From positions 1 to 55,449 of IMG/VR virus record IMGVR_UViG_3300028417_000005: 55,449 bases of DNA; one strand, 5' to 3'. Positions within the stretch are counted from its first letter, which is position 1, and the number at the start of each line of letters is the position of its first letter. Source of the stretch: a virus. The notes below the pieces were generated by a model. It was not told the origin of the DNA, ran no database searches, and worked only from the letters and a program-made list of their open reading frames with translations. A program made the position numbers and the translations under genes. Below, piece by piece: positions 53,719 through 55,449 of this stretch.

Positions 53719-53872
53719 ATTCACTCCAAAATATACAAGAATCTATTCCTGTTGTACTTATATTATTAAAATTTACACGCAATTTTCTGTCAATATTTAT
53801 ATTTAAATAAATATGATCTACCAAGTCATCAATATGAATTGATGTATATGAATTTAAATATTTTTTAAACAT
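53711..53872 (-). CDS. Array A unit 1 (53 residues)
   Basis: First unit after RNAP2. MFKKYLN start at 53872 behind TGGAG, VDHIYLN, RKLRVNF, CIFWSEYV end. Nearly all family features are present. Confidence 0.76.
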   Translation of the reverse strand: MFKKYLNSYTSIHIDDLVDHIYLNINIDRKLRVNFNNISTTGIDSCIFWSEYV

Positions 53873-53903
53873 ATTTACTCCAGAATAATATGTTATCAAA
53901 TAA
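53865..53903 (-). pseudogene. Orphan array-unit ending directly behind the RNAP2 stop
   Basis: Right after the RNAP2 TAA, in the same frame, follow 12 codons LFDNILFWSKYV and a stop. This is the C-terminus of an array unit without its front. It supplies the TGGAG site and ATG of unit 1. Read-through of one stop codon would add an FW tail to RNAP2. Confidence 0.7.
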
Positions 53904-55449
53904 TTAGTTCACCATATGTAATGATTTTCTAATCTCTTCATTTCTTAATGTATTTTCTTTTAATACATCAATTCTTTTACCTGATATCATAGATAAAACA
54001 TCTGATAGTAAATTGCTATCATTTATTTTACAAGCTACATCTTTTACATTAGATATTAACTTGTCACAATTATTTGGATGAACTCCATAATCATCGTGAT
54101 TTGTTGATAAATCAAACTGACTCATCATACAGACCTCTGAGAGCCAATAAGCCTCTACTGAGTGTATTACGCTTGATGCTAGTCCAGTTGATCGTCTAGT
54201 GGCTCCTACGACCTCTCTATAGTGCGTTAGGGAACCAAACGCTTCTGTGTCTATAGTAACTTCTTCTGTTATCTTACTTGGTCTTATACACTTCACTCCG
54301 TTCGGCAGCGCCCAAGTGTGATATCTCTTTTTGTCAGAGTATAATGATCTTATATCATTCATACCCTCTCCTACAGATTTGGATAAGTTCAGTACTGTAT
54401 CAAATGCGTATTCAGCTATCTCATCTGAATAGTCATTTTTTAATTCATCCATTAATATATTTTGTATTAGCTTAATGCCAGCACAATATGATATTGGTGA
54501 GAAGATAGATTTAACTACATCTCTTGTGAATGTATCAATATTAAACTTACTATTGATATTGTCACTAATAATCTGTTGTATATTTTCTATCTTATTCCCA
54601 CTAGCTAAATTAACTAGTTTTGCTGTTTCTTTACAACTATATAGTAGTGCATATATTTGAAATGCACTAGCACTATGATCTAAGTGCATAATCACACCTG
54701 TAGGCTTACCATCCATATGATCTCTTAGAGCCAATAGATAGTACTCCATAAATAATGGATCCTTAGCTTTGGATATCCATCTCTTGTGGTTCTTAATCAA
54801 CGAATGTTTGTTTCTTGAGAACCACATTGATCTCTGTTGGAAGGTCTTCTTATCTAAGCCATATACTCCAGCTATAGCTACTCCTAGCCAATGTAGTCCT
54901 CTCTCTGTTAACATCTGCTCATTAGCAAACTTGATTAGGACTTTATCTGATGTTGAACCTTGTGGGTTTAATTGGTATGCTGTTCTATACATCCTACCAT
55001 TTCTATCCCTCTTAATTTGAAAGTAAAACTTGTTTCCTTGTTTTAGCATTTCATCTGCACATCTCAATGTGCTCTTTAGCTTACAGTACCCAGTTGATTT
55101 ATCTGTTGGATATGATACTTTATCTAGCATCCTATCCTCTAGCTGATAAGCTACCTTCTGCAACTTATTTACAGATGCATAGTATTCAAGATCTATGCCT
55201 TCATTTAGTCTTTGGTTCCCACTTATGTGAGATTGGTTCATATAAGATTTGAACCCACCAAAGTTAGTGTGTTTCCATTCAGTAGCTTCTACAGCTTCTG
55301 GATATGGATGCTCTATACCTTCTATAGATAATATAGCATCTTCATCTAATTGCTTAGATAGGCTATTGTATATCATAAAGTACTGTTTCGTGTTGTTCTT
55401 TGGTACTAAAATATTAGTTTTAAGTACATCATTACCAGCCATATAGTCA
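53904..55449 (-). CDS. RNA polymerase 2 (T7/N4 single-subunit family), main part
   Basis: Continues from the part at 386-1; whole protein about 595 residues. Numbered from that start: xxGR motif DRNGR (229-233), motif A HLDHSASA (Asp338), motif B R390-DVV-K394 with Tyr402 eight residues on, motif C NHDDYG (His532-Asp533). Every catalytic residue of the family is present. The stretch between motifs A and B is shorter than in T7 RNA polymerase and the N-terminal promoter-recognition domain is small, as in N4 RNAP2, which works with RNAP1. It should transcribe middle genes. Array A follows 31 bases after its stop. Confidence 0.92.
   Translation of the reverse strand, partial: DYMAGNDVLKTNILVPKNNTKQYFMIYNSLSKQLDEDAILSIEGIEHPYPEAVEATEWKHTNFGGFKSYMNQSHISGNQRLNEGIDLEYYASVNKLQKVAYQLEDRMLDKVSYPTDKSTGYCKLKSTLRCADEMLKQGNKFYFQIKRDRNGRMYRTAYQLNPQGSTSDKVLIKFANEQMLTERGLHWLGVAIAGVYGLDKKTFQQRSMWFSRNKHSLIKNHKRWISKAKDPLFMEYYLLALRDHMDGKPTGVIMHLDHSASAFQIYALLYSCKETAKLVNLASGNKIENIQQIISDNINSKFNIDTFTRDVVKSIFSPISYCAGIKLIQNILMDELKNDYSDEIAEYAFDTVLNLSKSVGEGMNDIRSLYSDKKRYHTWALPNGVKCIRPSKITEEVTIDTEAFGSLTHYREVVGATRRSTGLASSVIHSVEAYWLSEVCMMSQFDLSTNHDDYGVHPNNCDKLISNVKDVACKINDSNLLSDVLSMISGKRIDVLKENTLRNEEIRKSLHMVN
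55306..55449. repeat. Terminal direct repeat, right copy
   Basis: Same 144 bases as 1-144. The last 126 bases (55324-55449) are identical. The single mismatch at 55323 changes the third base of Ile123 of RNAP2 (ATA here, ATC in the left copy), so it is silent. Confidence 0.93.

Larger units (their letters stand above)
52590..53872 (-). repeat. Array A: nine tandem, overlapping, paralogous small genes
   Basis: Same family and junction design as the array at 46353-49338. All eight internal junctions overlap by exactly 8 bases (ATGTTTAA/G or ATGTTTAG). The CATATTTATT stretch encoding His-Ile-Tyr recurs in most units. The array is bounded by RNAP2 upstream and the JAB gene downstream. Confidence 0.88.

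Noticed and set aside
46353-53872. CRISPR array
   Set aside because: Repeats are short, inexact and part of reading frames; spacing varies from 100 to 200 bases and no cas genes occur (the Cas4-like nuclease is a general recombination type).
1-55449. Temperate phage or phage-plasmid
   Set aside because: Iterons and PRTRC-like genes made me look for integrase, repressor, ParA/ParB and Rep proteins; none was recognised.

Overview
This window is a complete or nearly complete phage genome with a circular map. Bases 1-144 repeat as 55306-55449 with one mismatch, giving a unit of about 55,305 bp, and one gene (a phage RNA polymerase) runs across the join. It is a tailed phage related to the N4-like podoviruses (Schitoviridae). 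The best evidence is a 3,117-residue virion protein with all four catalytic motifs of a T7-type RNA polymerase in its middle (the N4 'virion RNA polymerase' plan), plus a second, compact T7-type RNA polymerase of the N4 RNAP2 kind and an N4-style capsid/portal/terminase block. The i-spanin and o-spanin pair points to a Gram-negative host. The low GC content fits an AT-rich host such as a campylobacterote, but that is a guess. No integrase, repressor, tRNA gene or CRISPR array was seen, and no DNA polymerase was recognised.

Layout. (1) 5.4 kb down to 1, continuing from 55.4 kb down to 37.2 kb: one long leftward (minus-strand) block of early/middle genes. In order of transcription it holds two micropeptide genes, small unknown proteins, a MYG1-type DHH-family protein, a candidate RNAP1, RNAP2, small-ORF array A, a JAB protease, an E1-like enzyme, an unknown protein, an E2-like protein, small-ORF array B, an SF2 helicase, a PD-(D/E)XK nuclease with a cysteine cluster, a primase/ATPase, a Sak4-like recombinase with a candidate partner, a RusA-like resolvase and small unknowns. 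(2) 5.4-7.2 kb: the divergent non-coding hub. It contains a strikingly T-depleted 550-bp segment with a hairpin placed like an N4 virion-polymerase promoter, four iteron-like repeats in an AT-rich tract, and about 880 bp packed with strong hairpins that looks like a large structured RNA. (3) 7.2-37.2 kb: rightward late genes: terminase, adaptor and tail genes including a beta-helix tailspike, the lysis cassette (membrane proteins, spanins, amidase), portal, scaffold, capsid, internal virion proteins and the giant virion RNA polymerase. A hairpin with a T-run ends this block where it meets the leftward genes.

The two most unusual systems sit together. The first is a set of 30 tandem small genes in two arrays (21 in 46353-49338 and 9 in 52590-53872). 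They encode divergent 20-69-residue proteins sharing a His-Ile-Tyr-like motif and a Phe-Trp-x-x-Tyr-Val ending. At most junctions the same short DNA encodes the end of one protein and supplies the ribosome-binding site and start codon of the next, with an exact 8-base overlap. The second is a ubiquitin-like conjugation module (JAB/JAMM protease, ThiF/E1, a protein with the E2 motif HPN...C) lying exactly between the two arrays. Whether the two are linked is not shown by sequence. A word, TGGTTC/GAACCA, is also strongly over-represented across the genome on both strands.
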